Assembly: GCA_022560735.1 (NCBI GenBank)
Contig: JADFSO010000001.1
Coordinates: forward strand, 208,953 to 263,716
DNA: 54,764 nt
Origin: Pseudomonadota bacterium
Lineage (GTDB): Bacteria > Pseudomonadota > Gammaproteobacteria > Steroidobacterales > MnTg04
Direction of reading: 5' to 3'
Of the stretch, positions 29,943 to 38,511 are shown in pieces. A program made the translations under genes and the position numbers. The notes under the pieces are model-generated. The model searched no databases and was not told the DNA's origin. It worked only from the letters and a program-made list of their open reading frames with translations. Position 1 is the stretch's first letter; each line of letters begins with the position of its first letter.

Positions 29943-30740
29943 TCAGCAAAGATAAAGCAGGAAGTCGATATCATCGGTGGTCTGGGTCGGCCGATGGTCG
30001 GTGTCCTGCCATTCGAGGAAACGCACGGTAAAACGCTGCTGGCTGCCACTGATCTCGGGAAATACGTTGGCGCTTCTCGGGACTGCGACCCGCACCATTT
30101 GCACCGACGATCCTTTTTCCAGGGCTTGCTGAAACATGCCGGCCTTTGCGGTCGACTCGGCGGCGGAAATACTTTCCCGGGTCAGCCACAACAGCTCGGC
30201 GACGCCATCGCAAAGCGGCCGCAAATCTGCCATCCAGTTTTCGTAGTCCTTGCGCCGGTCCTGCATATCGCGGTGGAGCCAATGGTTGTAGTCCGGCAAG
30301 TCGAACTCGCAGGTGCCGCCGGGTATTGCGCTGCGATGCTTGACCGCGGAAAGAAAGTCAGACTCCTTGAGGCGTTGCAAGAACCGCGTGTCTTGCCCGT
30401 TCAGCTGATCACGCAGGCTGCTGAGATTGGTCAGGAGGGCCTGCAGACGACCGCCGTCCACCCCCGATTTGGCCTGGTACCGGTTTAGCTCGACCGTGTG
30501 ACGCTCGAGTTCCTTGAGCACATCGCCACGCACATCGCCCCGGGTCAGGATGGCCATAATCCCCAGCAGGCTGTCGACCGCTGCACGGCTGCTCCATGGC
30601 GCATCCATTTCTGAATGATAAAGGGACTGCTGATAGAGAAATTCTATGCGCAGAAAAGTACGCATGCGCTCCGCCAGCGGCTGCTCATAGACCAGGTAAT
30701 CGTCCGCTGGTTGTGAATGCTGGCTGGCAGGAATATACAT
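29943..30740 (-). CDS. zapD: cell division protein ZapD
   Basis: 265 residues (E. coli ZapD 247). The DUF1342/ZapD family: YEQPLAERMRTFLRIEFLY near residue 18, GDVRGDVLKELERHTVELNRY near 67, SAIPGGTCEFDLPDYNHWLH near 137, and AELLWLTRESISAAESTAKAGMFQQAL near 180. ZapD binds the FtsZ C-terminal tail and bundles FtsZ filaments; that tail is conserved in the ftsZ of this window. It is downstream of coaE (14-base gap), the same coaE-zapD pairing as in E. coli, though yacG, the usual third member, is not seen. The C-terminus DDIDFLLYLC is typical. It converges with the mutT-like gene. Confidence 0.95.
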   Translation of the reverse strand: MYIPASQHSQPADDYLVYEQPLAERMRTFLRIEFLYQQSLYHSEMDAPWSSRAAVDSLLGIMAILTRGDVRGDVLKELERHTVELNRYQAKSGVDGGRLQALLTNLSSLRDQLNGQDTRFLQRLKESDFLSAVKHRSAIPGGTCEFDLPDYNHWLHRDMQDRRKDYENWMADLRPLCDGVAELLWLTRESISAAESTAKAGMFQQALEKGSSVQMVRVAVPRSANVFPEISGSQQRFTVRFLEWQDTDHRPTQTTDDIDFLLYLC

Positions 30741-30754
30741 GCGGGTATTCTCTA

Positions 30755-31405
30755 CTATGGGCCGATATGCGGCAAACTGGTCGTCAGTTCGCGATAGTAT
30801 CGATCGAGCTGTTTTACCCGTTGTTGCAGTGCTTCCAGGCCGCTTCCGCCGTCAATGATGTCGTCCGCGTGGTCCAGCCTGTCCTGGCGGGATATCTGGG
30901 CCGCCAGCATATTTTCGGCAGTTTCCCGGGATTCGTGGTCGCGGTTCATCAGGCGCCGGAGTTGTACTTCCTCGTCGCAATCCACGACCAGGACCCGGTC
31001 TACATGGCCATCGCTGTGGCTCTCCACGAGCAGCGGGATGACCAGGACCTGGTAGGGCCCGCGCACGATGGCGCTGGATTCGATCATGCGCTGGCGGATG
31101 GCGGGATGGAGAATTTGCTCCAGGAGGTGTCTTTTCTCCGGATCCGAGAACACCAGGCGCCTTAGCGCGCGACGATCGAGCCGGCCATCGTCATCGAGGA
31201 TCGTACTGCCGAAATGCTCGATAACGGACTCCAGCGCCGGCTCACCGGGTTCCACGAGGTCGCGAGCCAGCTCGTCGGTGTCGATGATCTGGGCGCCCAG
31301 TGCCGCAAACATGTCGGCAACCGTAGTCTTGCCACAGGCGATGCCGCCGGTCAGACCGACTCTGAACATGTTCGTGGCGGCGGTTCCCAAGTCATCCTGG
31401 TTCAT
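30755..31405 (-). CDS. coaE: dephospho-CoA kinase CoaE
   Basis: 216 residues. CoaE phosphorylates dephospho-CoA in the last step of coenzyme A synthesis. The P-loop GLTGGIACGKTTVADMFAALG begins near residue 18; IIDTDELARDLVEPG near 40 and ILHPAIRQRM near 103 are substrate-lid and CoA-site signatures; VIPLLVES near 130 follows. An ATG at 31369 (MFRVGLTGG) would give 204 residues, close to E. coli CoaE (206), and is probably the true start. The pilD-coaE linkage is widespread in gammaproteobacteria with type IV pili; the gene is likely transcribed from the pil side. Confidence 0.96.
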   Translation of the reverse strand: MNQDDLGTAATNMFRVGLTGGIACGKTTVADMFAALGAQIIDTDELARDLVEPGEPALESVIEHFGSTILDDDGRLDRRALRRLVFSDPEKRHLLEQILHPAIRQRMIESSAIVRGPYQVLVIPLLVESHSDGHVDRVLVVDCDEEVQLRRLMNRDHESRETAENMLAAQISRQDRLDHADDIIDGGSGLEALQQRVKQLDRYYRELTTSLPHIGP

Positions 31406-31461
31406 TCTTCTGCTCGCATGAGGCGCGCATTATTGTTGCACAGTCTGGCCGATCCTTAGCA

Positions 31462-32355
31462 TCAGGCCAGACCGGCAATATGGAAATAATAGGCGCTGAT
31501 GTCGCCGCCCCACATCAACGCCACCCAGCCCGCGGCAGCAAGGTACGGGCCGTACGGGATCGGTATCTGCCGGTCGCGGCCCAGCGCGAAGATCATGACG
31601 ATCCCGGCCAGCGCCCCGACCATGGCTGAGAAAAAAATCACCAGCGGCAGTTGCTGGAAGCCAAGCCAGGCGCCTAGCGCGGCCAATAGCTTGAAATCGC
31701 CATAGCCCATGCCTTCCTTGCCCGTGATCAGCAGAAACAGCTGGTAAACCGACCACAACGCCAGGTAACCGATGACGGCGCCGGCAATGCTGTCCGCAGG
31801 CTTGATAAAAAGTGTTTCCGCAGGGACCAGTTCGCCGGCGAGGCTGATCAGCAACCCCGTCCACAGCAACAACAAGGTCAGCGAGTCGGGCAACAACTTG
31901 TGATCCAGGTCGATCCCGCTCAAGGCGATAAGAGTCCAGCTCAGAAACAGGGCCGCCAGCGCTTCCAGGGTAAAGCCAAAGCGCCAGACGACTGCAACCG
32001 AGACGATGCCGGTCAACAATTCGACCACGGGGTAGCGTGGCGATATCCGGGCTGAACAGGCTGCGCATTTTCCACGCAGCACCAGGTAGCTCAATACCGG
32101 GATGTTTTGCCAGGCGGTTATCCGGTGGCCGCAGGACGGACAGGTGGAGGCCGGCGTCAGCAGGTTGAACGTGGCTTTTTCCTCCACGGCCTCCAGCTTC
32201 ATGATCTCCGAACATTGTTGTTTCCAATCGTGTTCGAGCATCACCGGCAAACGATAGATGACGACATTCAGGAAGCTGCCCACCATCAGGCCGGTCAGAA
32301 AAGCCAGGCCCAGGTAAAACGGCGGAATGCCGGCAATGAAGTTGATTACAGCCAT
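31462..32355 (-). CDS. pilD: type IV prepilin peptidase/N-methyltransferase PilD
   Basis: 297 residues with about eight transmembrane helices. PilD cleaves prepilins after the Gly of GFxxxE and N-methylates the new N-terminus. The N-terminal cytoplasmic loop carries a zinc-type tetracysteine: C72-P-S-C75 and C97-A-A-C100. The two catalytic aspartates of this aspartic protease are in SGIDLDHKLLPD near 146-157 and in GMGYGDFKLLAALGAWLG (GxGD) near 212. It follows pilC after a strong hairpin, so it may be transcribed from readthrough or its own promoter. Both pilins in this block, plus any pseudopilins, would be its substrates. Confidence 0.96.
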   Translation of the reverse strand: MAVINFIAGIPPFYLGLAFLTGLMVGSFLNVVIYRLPVMLEHDWKQQCSEIMKLEAVEEKATFNLLTPASTCPSCGHRITAWQNIPVLSYLVLRGKCAACSARISPRYPVVELLTGIVSVAVVWRFGFTLEALAALFLSWTLIALSGIDLDHKLLPDSLTLLLLWTGLLISLAGELVPAETLFIKPADSIAGAVIGYLALWSVYQLFLLITGKEGMGYGDFKLLAALGAWLGFQQLPLVIFFSAMVGALAGIVMIFALGRDRQIPIPYGPYLAAAGWVALMWGGDISAYYFHIAGLA

Positions 32356-32394
32356 AATTTTTTCATATTCTGCCTGGTTGCCGGACGAACATAA

Positions 32395-32419
32395 AAACGC
32401 CGCATCGCGTGCGGCGTTT
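32395..32419 (-). terminator. intrinsic terminator after pilC
   Basis: A ten-pair stem (AAACGCCGCA/TGCGGCGTTT) with loop TCGCG. On the reverse strand it ends in GCGTTTTTATG, a proper T-run; on the plus strand TTTGCTTTTCTTT also follows. It lies between pilC and pilD and should separate or attenuate pilD-coaE-zapD from the upstream pil genes. Confidence 0.75.
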
Positions 32420-32478
32420 GCTTTTCTTTACCAGCGGCTTCGTATGACAATACGAGAAACCATGCGCAGCCCTTCGAA

Positions 32479-33693
32479 TCAGATGACCGAACCCATCTTG
32501 AAAATCGGCAGGTACATGGCGATAACCAGACCGCCGACCAGCACGCCCAGGATGGCCATGATCATCGGTTCGAGCAGGCTGCTCATGTTGTCCACCGCAT
32601 TGTCGACCTCTGCTTCATAAAAATCCGCAACCTTCGAGGCCATGTCATCCAGCGCACCCGACTCCTCGCCGACCGCGATCATCTGGATGACCATGTTGGG
32701 GAACAGGTTGACATTCTCCATGGAAGCCGCCAGGCGCTGACCGGTGGCCACTTCTTCGCGGATCTGCAGGACCGCAACCTCGTAGACGATATTGCCGGTG
32801 GCGCCGGCGACCGATTCGAGGGCTTCGACCAGCGGCACGCCCGCGTTAAACATCGTCGACAGCGTCCTGGCGAAGCGGGCGATCGCCGCCTTGTTGAGGA
32901 TCGTGCCTATAATCGGCAGTTTCAGGGAAATCCTGTCGAGCACGTGGCGCAACTTGCGCGAGCGTTTTTTCCATTGCAGAAATCCATACATGCCGCCACC
33001 GGCGACCATGGCCATGAACCAGCCCTTGGCCTGGACGAACTCGGACAGGTTGATGACCATCTGGGTGAAGGCCGGCAGATCGGCGCCAAAACCCTTGAAC
33101 AGATCTTCAAACTGCGGGATCACAAAGATCAGCAAAATAACGGTCACGACCAGGGCGACAACCAGGACCGCGGTCGGATAGGTCAGGGCTTTCTTGATTT
33201 TTTTCTTGAGCTCCTCGGTTTTTTCCTTGTAGGTGGCGATCTTGTCGAGCAGCGATTCCAGTGCGCCGGCCTGCTCGCCGGCCTGCACCAGGTTGACGAA
33301 AAGATCGTCGAAATACAGCGGGTGCCTGGCCAGCGCGTCGGCCAGCGTCGTCCCGCCCTCGAGATCGGTCTTGATGTTCAGGATCAGTTTGCGCACGGCC
33401 GGCACATCGTGACCGGCGGCGACGATCTCGAAGGCCTGCACCAGCGGGATGCCGGCGGTCAGCATGGTCGAAAGCTGGCGGCTGAAAATAGCGATATCCG
33501 CTGGCGTGACCCTGCCCTGGGAAGAAAACAGCGTGCTTTCCTTGCGCACCTTGATCGGCACCAGGCCCTGGCGGCGCAGTGTCGAGCGCAGCGCGGCTTC
33601 GCTGCTGGCCAGGGATTTACCCTTGATGCGCTTGCCCTTGCGATCCGTTCCTTCCCAGATGAAGGGGATTTGTTTGATTGCTGCGTTTGCCAT
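32479..33693 (-). CDS. pilC: type IV pilus inner-membrane platform protein PilC
   Basis: 404 residues, the standard length. Two GspF domains, each followed by membrane helices: FSRQLSTMLTAGIPLVQAFEI near residue 69 and FARTLSTMFNAGVPLVEALES near 270 are the paired domain starts. Long hydrophobic segments (about 170-195, 220-240, 375-400) form the membrane part. PilC couples the PilB ATPase to pilin polymerisation. The N-terminus holds FIWEGTDRKGKRIKG, the family's usual opening. pilB lies 46 bases upstream; the intrinsic hairpin before pilD is about 60 bases downstream. Confidence 0.97.
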   Translation of the reverse strand: MANAAIKQIPFIWEGTDRKGKRIKGKSLASSEAALRSTLRRQGLVPIKVRKESTLFSSQGRVTPADIAIFSRQLSTMLTAGIPLVQAFEIVAAGHDVPAVRKLILNIKTDLEGGTTLADALARHPLYFDDLFVNLVQAGEQAGALESLLDKIATYKEKTEELKKKIKKALTYPTAVLVVALVVTVILLIFVIPQFEDLFKGFGADLPAFTQMVINLSEFVQAKGWFMAMVAGGGMYGFLQWKKRSRKLRHVLDRISLKLPIIGTILNKAAIARFARTLSTMFNAGVPLVEALESVAGATGNIVYEVAVLQIREEVATGQRLAASMENVNLFPNMVIQMIAVGEESGALDDMASKVADFYEAEVDNAVDNMSSLLEPMIMAILGVLVGGLVIAMYLPIFKMGSVI

Positions 33694-33739
33694 GGCTAGG
33701 TGGTCCTTTGTGCCTTGAAGGTGGCCTGGTTCTTTCCGC

Positions 33740-35461
33740 CTAATCTATCGTGATCCGGTTGATTTCTTCCAGCCCGGTAATGCCCTGCTTGGCTTTTTCG
33801 AGCGCCGAGCGGCGGAGGTCCCAGACACCCTCGAGAGTGGCCTGTTCGGCCACCTGGGTCGCGTTACCGCCTTGCAGGATAATCTGGCCTATCTCGTGGG
33901 TCACCGGCATGACCTGGTAGATGCCGGTCCGGCCCTTGTAGCCGGCAACGCAACGCGCGCAGCCGACCGGTCCATAGATGGTGAATCCCCGCTTGATGTC
34001 TTCGCGGGTGAAGCCTTCTTTCAACAGCGCTTCCGGCGGAATGTCCCGCGCCTCCTTGCACTCGTTGCAAAGACGCCTGGCCAGGCGCTGCGCGATAATC
34101 AGGCTGATCGAACTCGCGATCGCGTAGGGTTTGACGCCCATGTCGACCATCCGGGTCAGGGTGTTCGGCGCATCGTTGGTATGCAGCGTGGACAACACCA
34201 GGTGACCGGTCTGCGCCGCCTTGATCGCGACATCGGCGGTTTCCAGGTCGCGAATCTCGCCGACCATGATGACATCGGGGTCCTGCCGCAGGAAGGCTCT
34301 CATTGCGGTCGCGAAATTCAGGCCGACTTTGTAATTCACGTTGACCTGGTTGACGCCCGGCATGTTGATTTCGACCGGGTCCTCCGCCGTGGATATATTG
34401 CGGTCGATACTGTTCAGAATATTCAGACCGGTATACAGCGAAACAGTCTTGCCGCTGCCGGTGGGTCCGGTGACCAGGATCATGCCATAAGGTCTGGCGA
34501 GCTGGTCTTCGTACAGTTTTCGCTGAAAATCCTCGTAGCCCAGGTTCTCGATGCCCATCTGGGCGCTGGCGGGGTCGAGGATGCGCAGGACGACTTTTTC
34601 CCCGAACAGCGTCGGGCAGGTATTCATCCGGAAATCGATCGACCGGTTTTTCGAAATCCGCATCTTGATGCGGCCGTCCTGCGGCACCCGCCGTTCAGCG
34701 ATATCGAGTCGCGACATGACCTTCAGGCGCGCGCAGACTTTGCCGGCCAGCGCGACCGGCGGTTTGGCCACTTCGCGCAGCACCCCGTCCTGGCGCACGC
34801 GTACCCGGAAGAATTTCTCGAAGGGCTCGAAATGGACATCGGACGCACCCTTCCTGATGGCATCGAGCAGGATCTTGTTGACGAAACGGACGACCGGGGC
34901 GTCGTCTATGTCGGCGCTGCTGACCTCATCGGGCTGGAAATCTTCGGCGGCGCTGATTTCGAGGTTTTCCAGGTCGAAATCGTCGTCGTCGTAGGCATCC
35001 ATGCTGGTATCCATGGCTTCCATGGCTTTGCCAATCGCGTCGTCGAGCTTGTCCTGTTCGACGACGACCGCTTCGACGCTAAGCGCGGTCTGAAAACGGA
35101 TCTCGTCGAGTGCGTGCAGGTTGGTCGGGTCGGATACCGCGATGAAAATGCGTTTGCCGCGTTTGACCAGCGGCAGGACCTTGTGCTTGGTCAGCAGGTC
35201 CTGGTTGACCAGTTTGCAGACCTCGATGTCTATAGCCAGCGCTTCCAGATTCAAGGTCGGTACGCCGAATTCATGGGAAGCCGCCTGGGCTACGTCCTGC
35301 GCGTCGGCAAGCCGGTTGTCGATCAGGTGGGTAACCAGCGTGACTTTTTCCTTCTTGGCGGCCGCAATGGCCTGCTGCACGATTTCCTCGGTACAGATTT
35401 CTTCCTGCACCAGGCGCCTGGGCAGGCCAGTCAGATGGGTTTTCTTTGCAGCTACCGCCAT
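33740..35461 (-). CDS. pilB: type IV pilus extension ATPase PilB
   Basis: 573 residues (GspE family). An N-terminal MshEN-like domain (about 1-150) precedes the ATPase core. Walker A is GPTGSGKTVSLYTGL near residue 328; the Asp box and Walker B are in FLRQDPDVIMVGEIRDLETA near 388; the His box is HLVLSTLHTNDAPNTLTRM near 420. Two CxxC pairs, CNEC and CARC, form the zinc module near 460-503. PilB powers pilus extension. MshEN domains bind cyclic di-GMP in some homologues, and a candidate riboswitch for a related ligand is also in the window, but whether this N-domain binds it is untested. The gene is separated from the second pilin by 279 bases. Confidence 0.97.
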   Translation of the reverse strand: MAVAAKKTHLTGLPRRLVQEEICTEEIVQQAIAAAKKEKVTLVTHLIDNRLADAQDVAQAASHEFGVPTLNLEALAIDIEVCKLVNQDLLTKHKVLPLVKRGKRIFIAVSDPTNLHALDEIRFQTALSVEAVVVEQDKLDDAIGKAMEAMDTSMDAYDDDDFDLENLEISAAEDFQPDEVSSADIDDAPVVRFVNKILLDAIRKGASDVHFEPFEKFFRVRVRQDGVLREVAKPPVALAGKVCARLKVMSRLDIAERRVPQDGRIKMRISKNRSIDFRMNTCPTLFGEKVVLRILDPASAQMGIENLGYEDFQRKLYEDQLARPYGMILVTGPTGSGKTVSLYTGLNILNSIDRNISTAEDPVEINMPGVNQVNVNYKVGLNFATAMRAFLRQDPDVIMVGEIRDLETADVAIKAAQTGHLVLSTLHTNDAPNTLTRMVDMGVKPYAIASSISLIIAQRLARRLCNECKEARDIPPEALLKEGFTREDIKRGFTIYGPVGCARCVAGYKGRTGIYQVMPVTHEIGQIILQGGNATQVAEQATLEGVWDLRRSALEKAKQGITGLEEINRITID

Positions 35462-35740
35462 TTATAAGGCCCCCAAGCCTGCGGCGGGGCAGCAAACCCC
35501 ACCGAACAAGCCAGACTTTACTGACTTATGTTTAAAAATAAAGTGACACAGGCAGCATTTTTGGAAATATATGCCTGCCGCCTCGCTTGATTCCATCCCT
35601 GCCTGGTCGCACAGGCGAGCGCTATAACTTACTGATTTTCAGATACGTTTAGCAAGTTTTCAGGAAAATGTTCTGGCACAGGGATGGGGAACCCACCTGG
35701 AATCAGTCCAGATCGTAATTTGCCGGTACTTTTGCGCGAC
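35462..35740. other. intergenic region between second pilin and pilB
   Basis: 279 AT-rich bases without a gene. Contents: the 16-base IHF-like repeat (35625-35640); a nine-base inverted repeat pair CCATCCCTG (35593-35601) and CAGGGATGG (35679-35687); and, read on the reverse strand, a bulged hairpin with stem GGCAG(G)CAT/ATGCTGCC around 35552-35577. No intact sigma-54 box was found; TGGCAC at 35674 lacks a TTGC partner. It probably holds the pilB promoter. Confidence 0.4.
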
Positions 35741-36235
35741 TCAGTTCCGGCACGCCGGGGGCAAAAACTGCCGCGGCACCATCGCCGGCGCCCTGGGCCC
35801 GGCAGGCACGGCCAGGCCGGTCAGCCCGGCCGGCAGCGGCGCGTCGCCGCAATGCCAGATCATCTCGCCATCGGTCGATACATAAGGACTGAGCGCCAGC
35901 GTATGCCCGACCAGGCGCGCGCTGGCCCGGTTGCCGAACACCAGCTCCAGCCGCCCGCCTTCCAGCCGCAGCGCCGACAGGTAATCAGGCACGCCCGGCA
36001 TGGCCAGGCCGTGCCGGGTCAGCTCTTCCTCGGCCAGCGGCGCGCGGCCCGTGTCCAGGAAGAATCGCTCCAGCACTTCGCGGGCGGGTTGCGCCGCCGC
36101 CAGGCTGTGGCCGACCTGGGCACGAACCCGGTAGACATCCACCGCCAGCGCGAGCAGGCCCGCAACAACCGCAAGCACGACAAAAACCAGGATCAGTTCA
36201 ATAACGGTGAAACCCTGTTGGCGATGCTTGGGCAA
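35741..36235 (-). CDS. second type IV pilin (PilA-like)
   Basis: 164 residues, a type IVa pilin. The leader MPKHRQQG is cut before Phe; the mature N-terminus FTVIELILVFVVLAVVAG has Glu at position 5. The C-terminal part mirrors that of the neighbouring pilA: both have a W-x-C-G motif, a Pro/Gly-rich loop, and end in P-x-A-C-R plus one residue, so a disulfide loop is likely. The hydrophobic helix is less like a classical major pilin (VVLAVVAGLLALAV against [14 protein letters not shown]), and the middle region differs strongly. It is probably a diverged duplicate serving as alternative or minor pilin. It lies behind the pilA terminator and has its own GGAGACC ribosome binding site. Confidence 0.88.
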   Translation of the reverse strand: MPKHRQQGFTVIELILVFVVLAVVAGLLALAVDVYRVRAQVGHSLAAAQPAREVLERFFLDTGRAPLAEEELTRHGLAMPGVPDYLSALRLEGGRLELVFGNRASARLVGHTLALSPYVSTDGEMIWHCGDAPLPAGLTGLAVPAGPRAPAMVPRQFLPPACRN

Positions 36236-36282
36236 GGTCGGTCTCCAAAAACTCAGACCAACAAAGCTACCTCAAATAGCGG

Positions 36283-36307
36283 GCCGGCGAAAACAGAAAT
36301 CGCCGGC
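36283..36307 (-). other. hairpin in leader of second pilin
   Basis: A perfect eight-pair stem, GCCGGCGA/TCGCCGGC with a nine-base loop, between the pilA terminator and the second pilin. On the reverse strand no T-run follows. It would be in the 5' leader of the second pilin if transcription starts upstream. Confidence 0.4.
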
Positions 36308-36349
36308 AGCCGGTTTATTTTGCTGGCGCCTGCCGATTGGAGATTGCCA

Positions 36350-36382
36350 GACACAAAAAGAAAACCCCTCGCAAGAGGGGTT
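36350..36382 (-). terminator. intrinsic terminator of pilA
   Basis: On the reverse strand AACCCCTC, loop TTGC, GAGGGGTT (36363-36382), followed by TTCTTTTTG. An eight-pair stem with a T-rich tail 42 bases after the pilA stop: a classical intrinsic terminator that would allow high pilA transcript levels without equal expression of the second pilin and pilB. Confidence 0.9.
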
Positions 36383-36423
36383 TCCTAAATCTGGTGTAAA
36401 ACCAGATTGTGTTCAGACAAGTA

Positions 36424-36915
36424 TTATGGACGGCAAGCAGACGGCATGTACTTGTCCGGAACGGTCGTAGCGATCGTGTCTGAGGGACCTGTGGGTGCTT
36501 CACCGGTGCCGGCCGGCATACCGGAGTTGCCACACGCCCAGACCACATCCAGGTTTAGGCTGACCCACGGCTTGATCGTCAGCAGGTTTGCGCCCGCTGT
36601 CGCCAGGGTCGCGTTGGAATCGTTACCATAAGTAACGCTGATCGTACCATTGTTCAAAATCAGGTCGTTAACATACCTGCCGGACGGCGAGTTGGTAATG
36701 CCAAGCGCAGCCAGGTCGGCCGGCCAAAGGCCCGAATCTGCAAATTCTTCAGACACGGAAGCCTTCAAAGCCGCCGACAGGTTCAGACCTTCGGTCACCT
36801 GCGCGCGAATGGTGTAATCCTGATACGCCGGGATAGCGATCGCGGCCAGGATGCCGATAATCGCGACCACGATCATCAGTTCGATAAGGGTAAAACCCTG
36901 TTGGATCTTTTTCAT
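36424..36915 (-). CDS. pilA: major type IV pilin PilA
   Basis: 163 residues. The prepilin leader is short (MKKIQQG); cleavage by PilD leaves [20 protein letters not shown] with Glu5, the near-invariant major pilin helix. Two Cys in the C-terminal part (VVWACGNSG and PSACRP) delimit the D-region disulfide loop. It polymerises into the pilus fibre for twitching and adhesion. It stands alone in transcription: a sigma-54 promoter lies 55 bases upstream, a strong terminator follows, and pilR/pilS are immediately upstream on the same strand. The ATG has AAGGAGAC in front. Confidence 0.97.
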   Translation of the reverse strand: MKKIQQGFTLIELMIVVAIIGILAAIAIPAYQDYTIRAQVTEGLNLSAALKASVSEEFADSGLWPADLAALGITNSPSGRYVNDLILNNGTISVTYGNDSNATLATAGANLLTIKPWVSLNLDVVWACGNSGMPAGTGEAPTGPSDTIATTVPDKYMPSACRP

Positions 36916-36969
36916 TTCTGTCTCCTTGGAGAGGTTTGATATAAAACGGCCAAATGGCTGCCTCTATAT

Positions 36970-36987
36970 CTGCAATCCCCATGCCAA
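36970..36987 (-). promoter_or_regulatory. sigma-54 promoter of pilA
   Basis: Reverse-strand TTGGCATGGGGATTGCAG: TGGCAT, five bases, TTGCA, with the invariant GG and GC ten bases apart. It predicts a start near 36960 and a 45-base leader before pilA. RpoN-dependent pilA transcription activated by PilR is established in Pseudomonas and related bacteria, and pilR is next door. Confidence 0.88.
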
Positions 36988-37094
36988 AAAAACCAGCACC
37001 TTTTTAAGTAACTGAATTAGAAAGAAAAAATAATTGTTTGGCCAGAAAACAGGTGCATCCGGGTGGGTCAACCGTCCCAATCTGTGGCCGCCTC

Positions 37095-37152
37095 GCGTCA
37101 GAAGCTGACAAATTCCGTCACCTGGTCGCGTTTAGCAGACGGTGATTCTGTC
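37095..37152 (-). promoter_or_regulatory. candidate PilR activator sites upstream of pilA
   Basis: GTCA-GAAGC-TGAC at 37097-37109 is a perfect interrupted palindrome (reverse strand contains TTGTCAGCTTCTGACG), and further TGTC/GTCA half-sites lie at 37116-37119 and 37149-37152. They lie about 135-190 bases upstream of the predicted pilA start, the usual distance for enhancer sites of NtrC-type activators. Pseudomonas PilR sites carry TGTC cores. Confidence 0.5.
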
Positions 37153-37182
37153 AAATAGCGGGCGGCTCGGCGCCCGCTCATG

Positions 37183-38511
37183 CTACTCGATTTTCAGCTT
37201 CTTGATCCGGTAACGCAGCGCCCGGAAGCTGATGCCGAGCAGTTTCGCGGCCCGGGTCTTGTTGTAGCGGGTTTGCTCCAGCGCCTTGACGATGGCTTCG
37301 CGCTCGATGCCCTCGAGCTGGCTGCCAAGCTTGCTGCTGTCCGGTTCTTCAGGCGGCTTCGCGCTACCGGGATCCAGCTGCAGATCTGCCGCGCCGATGG
37401 TGTCGCCGCTGTTCAGCGTAAGCGCCCTTTCCAGCAGGTTCTCCAGCTCACGCACATTGCCCGGGAACGGGTGCGCCAGCAGGGCCGACTCGGCATCGGC
37501 ATCGAGCGCCGGTACCGGCAGGCCCATCTGTTCCGCCAGCCGGGCCAGGATAAAACGGGATAGCTGCAGGATATCCCTGCCCCGGTCTCTCAGCGGCGGA
37601 ACATGCAGCTCGATGACATGGATGCGGTAAAAAAGATCTTCCCTGAATTCCCCCGTCGCCACCAGTTCCGCCAGGTTGCGGTGGGTCGAGCTGAGCACGC
37701 GCACATCCACCGGCACTTCGCGCTCGCTGCCGACCGGGCGCACGGCTTTTTCCTGGATTACCCGCAGCAGTTTGACCTGCATGTGCAGCGGCAGTTCCGC
37801 CACCTCGTCGAGGAACAGCGTGCCGCCTTCCGCGCTTTGGAAAAGACCGGGTTTGTCGGCGACCGCGCCGGTAAAGGAGCCTTTCTTGTGGCCGAAGAAC
37901 TCGCTCTCCATCAATTCGCTCGGTATGGCGCCGCAATTGACCGGCACGAACGGACCGTCGCGCCGCGGCCCCGATTCGTGGATCATGACCGCAACCAGTT
38001 CCTTGCCGGTCCCCGACTCGCCGCAAATATGCACCGGCGCCTGGCTGCGGGTGACCTTGGCAATCAGGTCGCGCACGGTCTGCATGGCCATGGAATCGCC
38101 GATCAGGTGGGTGTCGTGATCTTCATCGACCGGCGTTTGGTTGCTGCGCAGGCGCAGCGCCGTTTTGACCATTTTGCGCAGGCCATCGAGATCCAGCGGC
38201 TTCGATACGAAATCGAAAGCGCCCGCCTTGAGCGCCCGGACCGCGGTCTCGACATTGCCATGCGCCGTGATGACCGCCACCGGTGTATTCGGCGTCTGTT
38301 CCTGCATCCATTCGACCAGGTCCAGGCCACTGCCATCGGGTAATTTCATGTCGGTAAAACACAGGTCGAACGGTTTTTTGAGCAACAGTGCGCGTGCTTC
38401 GGCCAGGTCGGCCGCGGTCCGGGTCTTGATATCCATCTGTTGCAAAGTCAGGCTCAGCAATTCGCGGATATCGGGCTCGTCGTCGATGACCAGCGCGGTT
38501 GGCTGATTCAT
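37183..38511 (-). CDS. pilR: sigma-54-dependent response regulator PilR
   Basis: 442 residues with the full NtrC layout: a receiver domain (residues 1-120; phosphoacceptor D54 in CFTDMKLPDG, K104), a AAA+ domain (about 135-370) and a Fis-type helix-turn-helix at the C-terminus (TRAAKLLGISFRALRYRIKK). The Walker A is GESGTGKE (164-171). The sigma-54 contact loop reads GSFTGA (211-216) instead of the commoner GAFTGA, an accepted natural variant. It should activate the pilA promoter about 220 bases downstream. Its start overlaps the pilS stop (ATGA), so sensor and regulator are co-translated. No terminator is evident after it. Confidence 0.96.
   Translation of the reverse strand: MNQPTALVIDDEPDIRELLSLTLQQMDIKTRTAADLAEARALLLKKPFDLCFTDMKLPDGSGLDLVEWMQEQTPNTPVAVITAHGNVETAVRALKAGAFDFVSKPLDLDGLRKMVKTALRLRSNQTPVDEDHDTHLIGDSMAMQTVRDLIAKVTRSQAPVHICGESGTGKELVAVMIHESGPRRDGPFVPVNCGAIPSELMESEFFGHKKGSFTGAVADKPGLFQSAEGGTLFLDEVAELPLHMQVKLLRVIQEKAVRPVGSEREVPVDVRVLSSTHRNLAELVATGEFREDLFYRIHVIELHVPPLRDRGRDILQLSRFILARLAEQMGLPVPALDADAESALLAHPFPGNVRELENLLERALTLNSGDTIGAADLQLDPGSAKPPEEPDSSKLGSQLEGIEREAIVKALEQTRYNKTRAAKLLGISFRALRYRIKKLKIE

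Noticed and set aside
33872..35467. A 531-codon plus-strand frame opposite pilB
   Set aside because: Antisense shadow of pilB; composition is that of a complementary strand of a coding gene and no motif is seen.
35671..35690. TGGCAC near 35674 as a second sigma-54 promoter
   Set aside because: The -12 element (TTGCA) is absent at the required spacing, and the orientation does not serve a gene.
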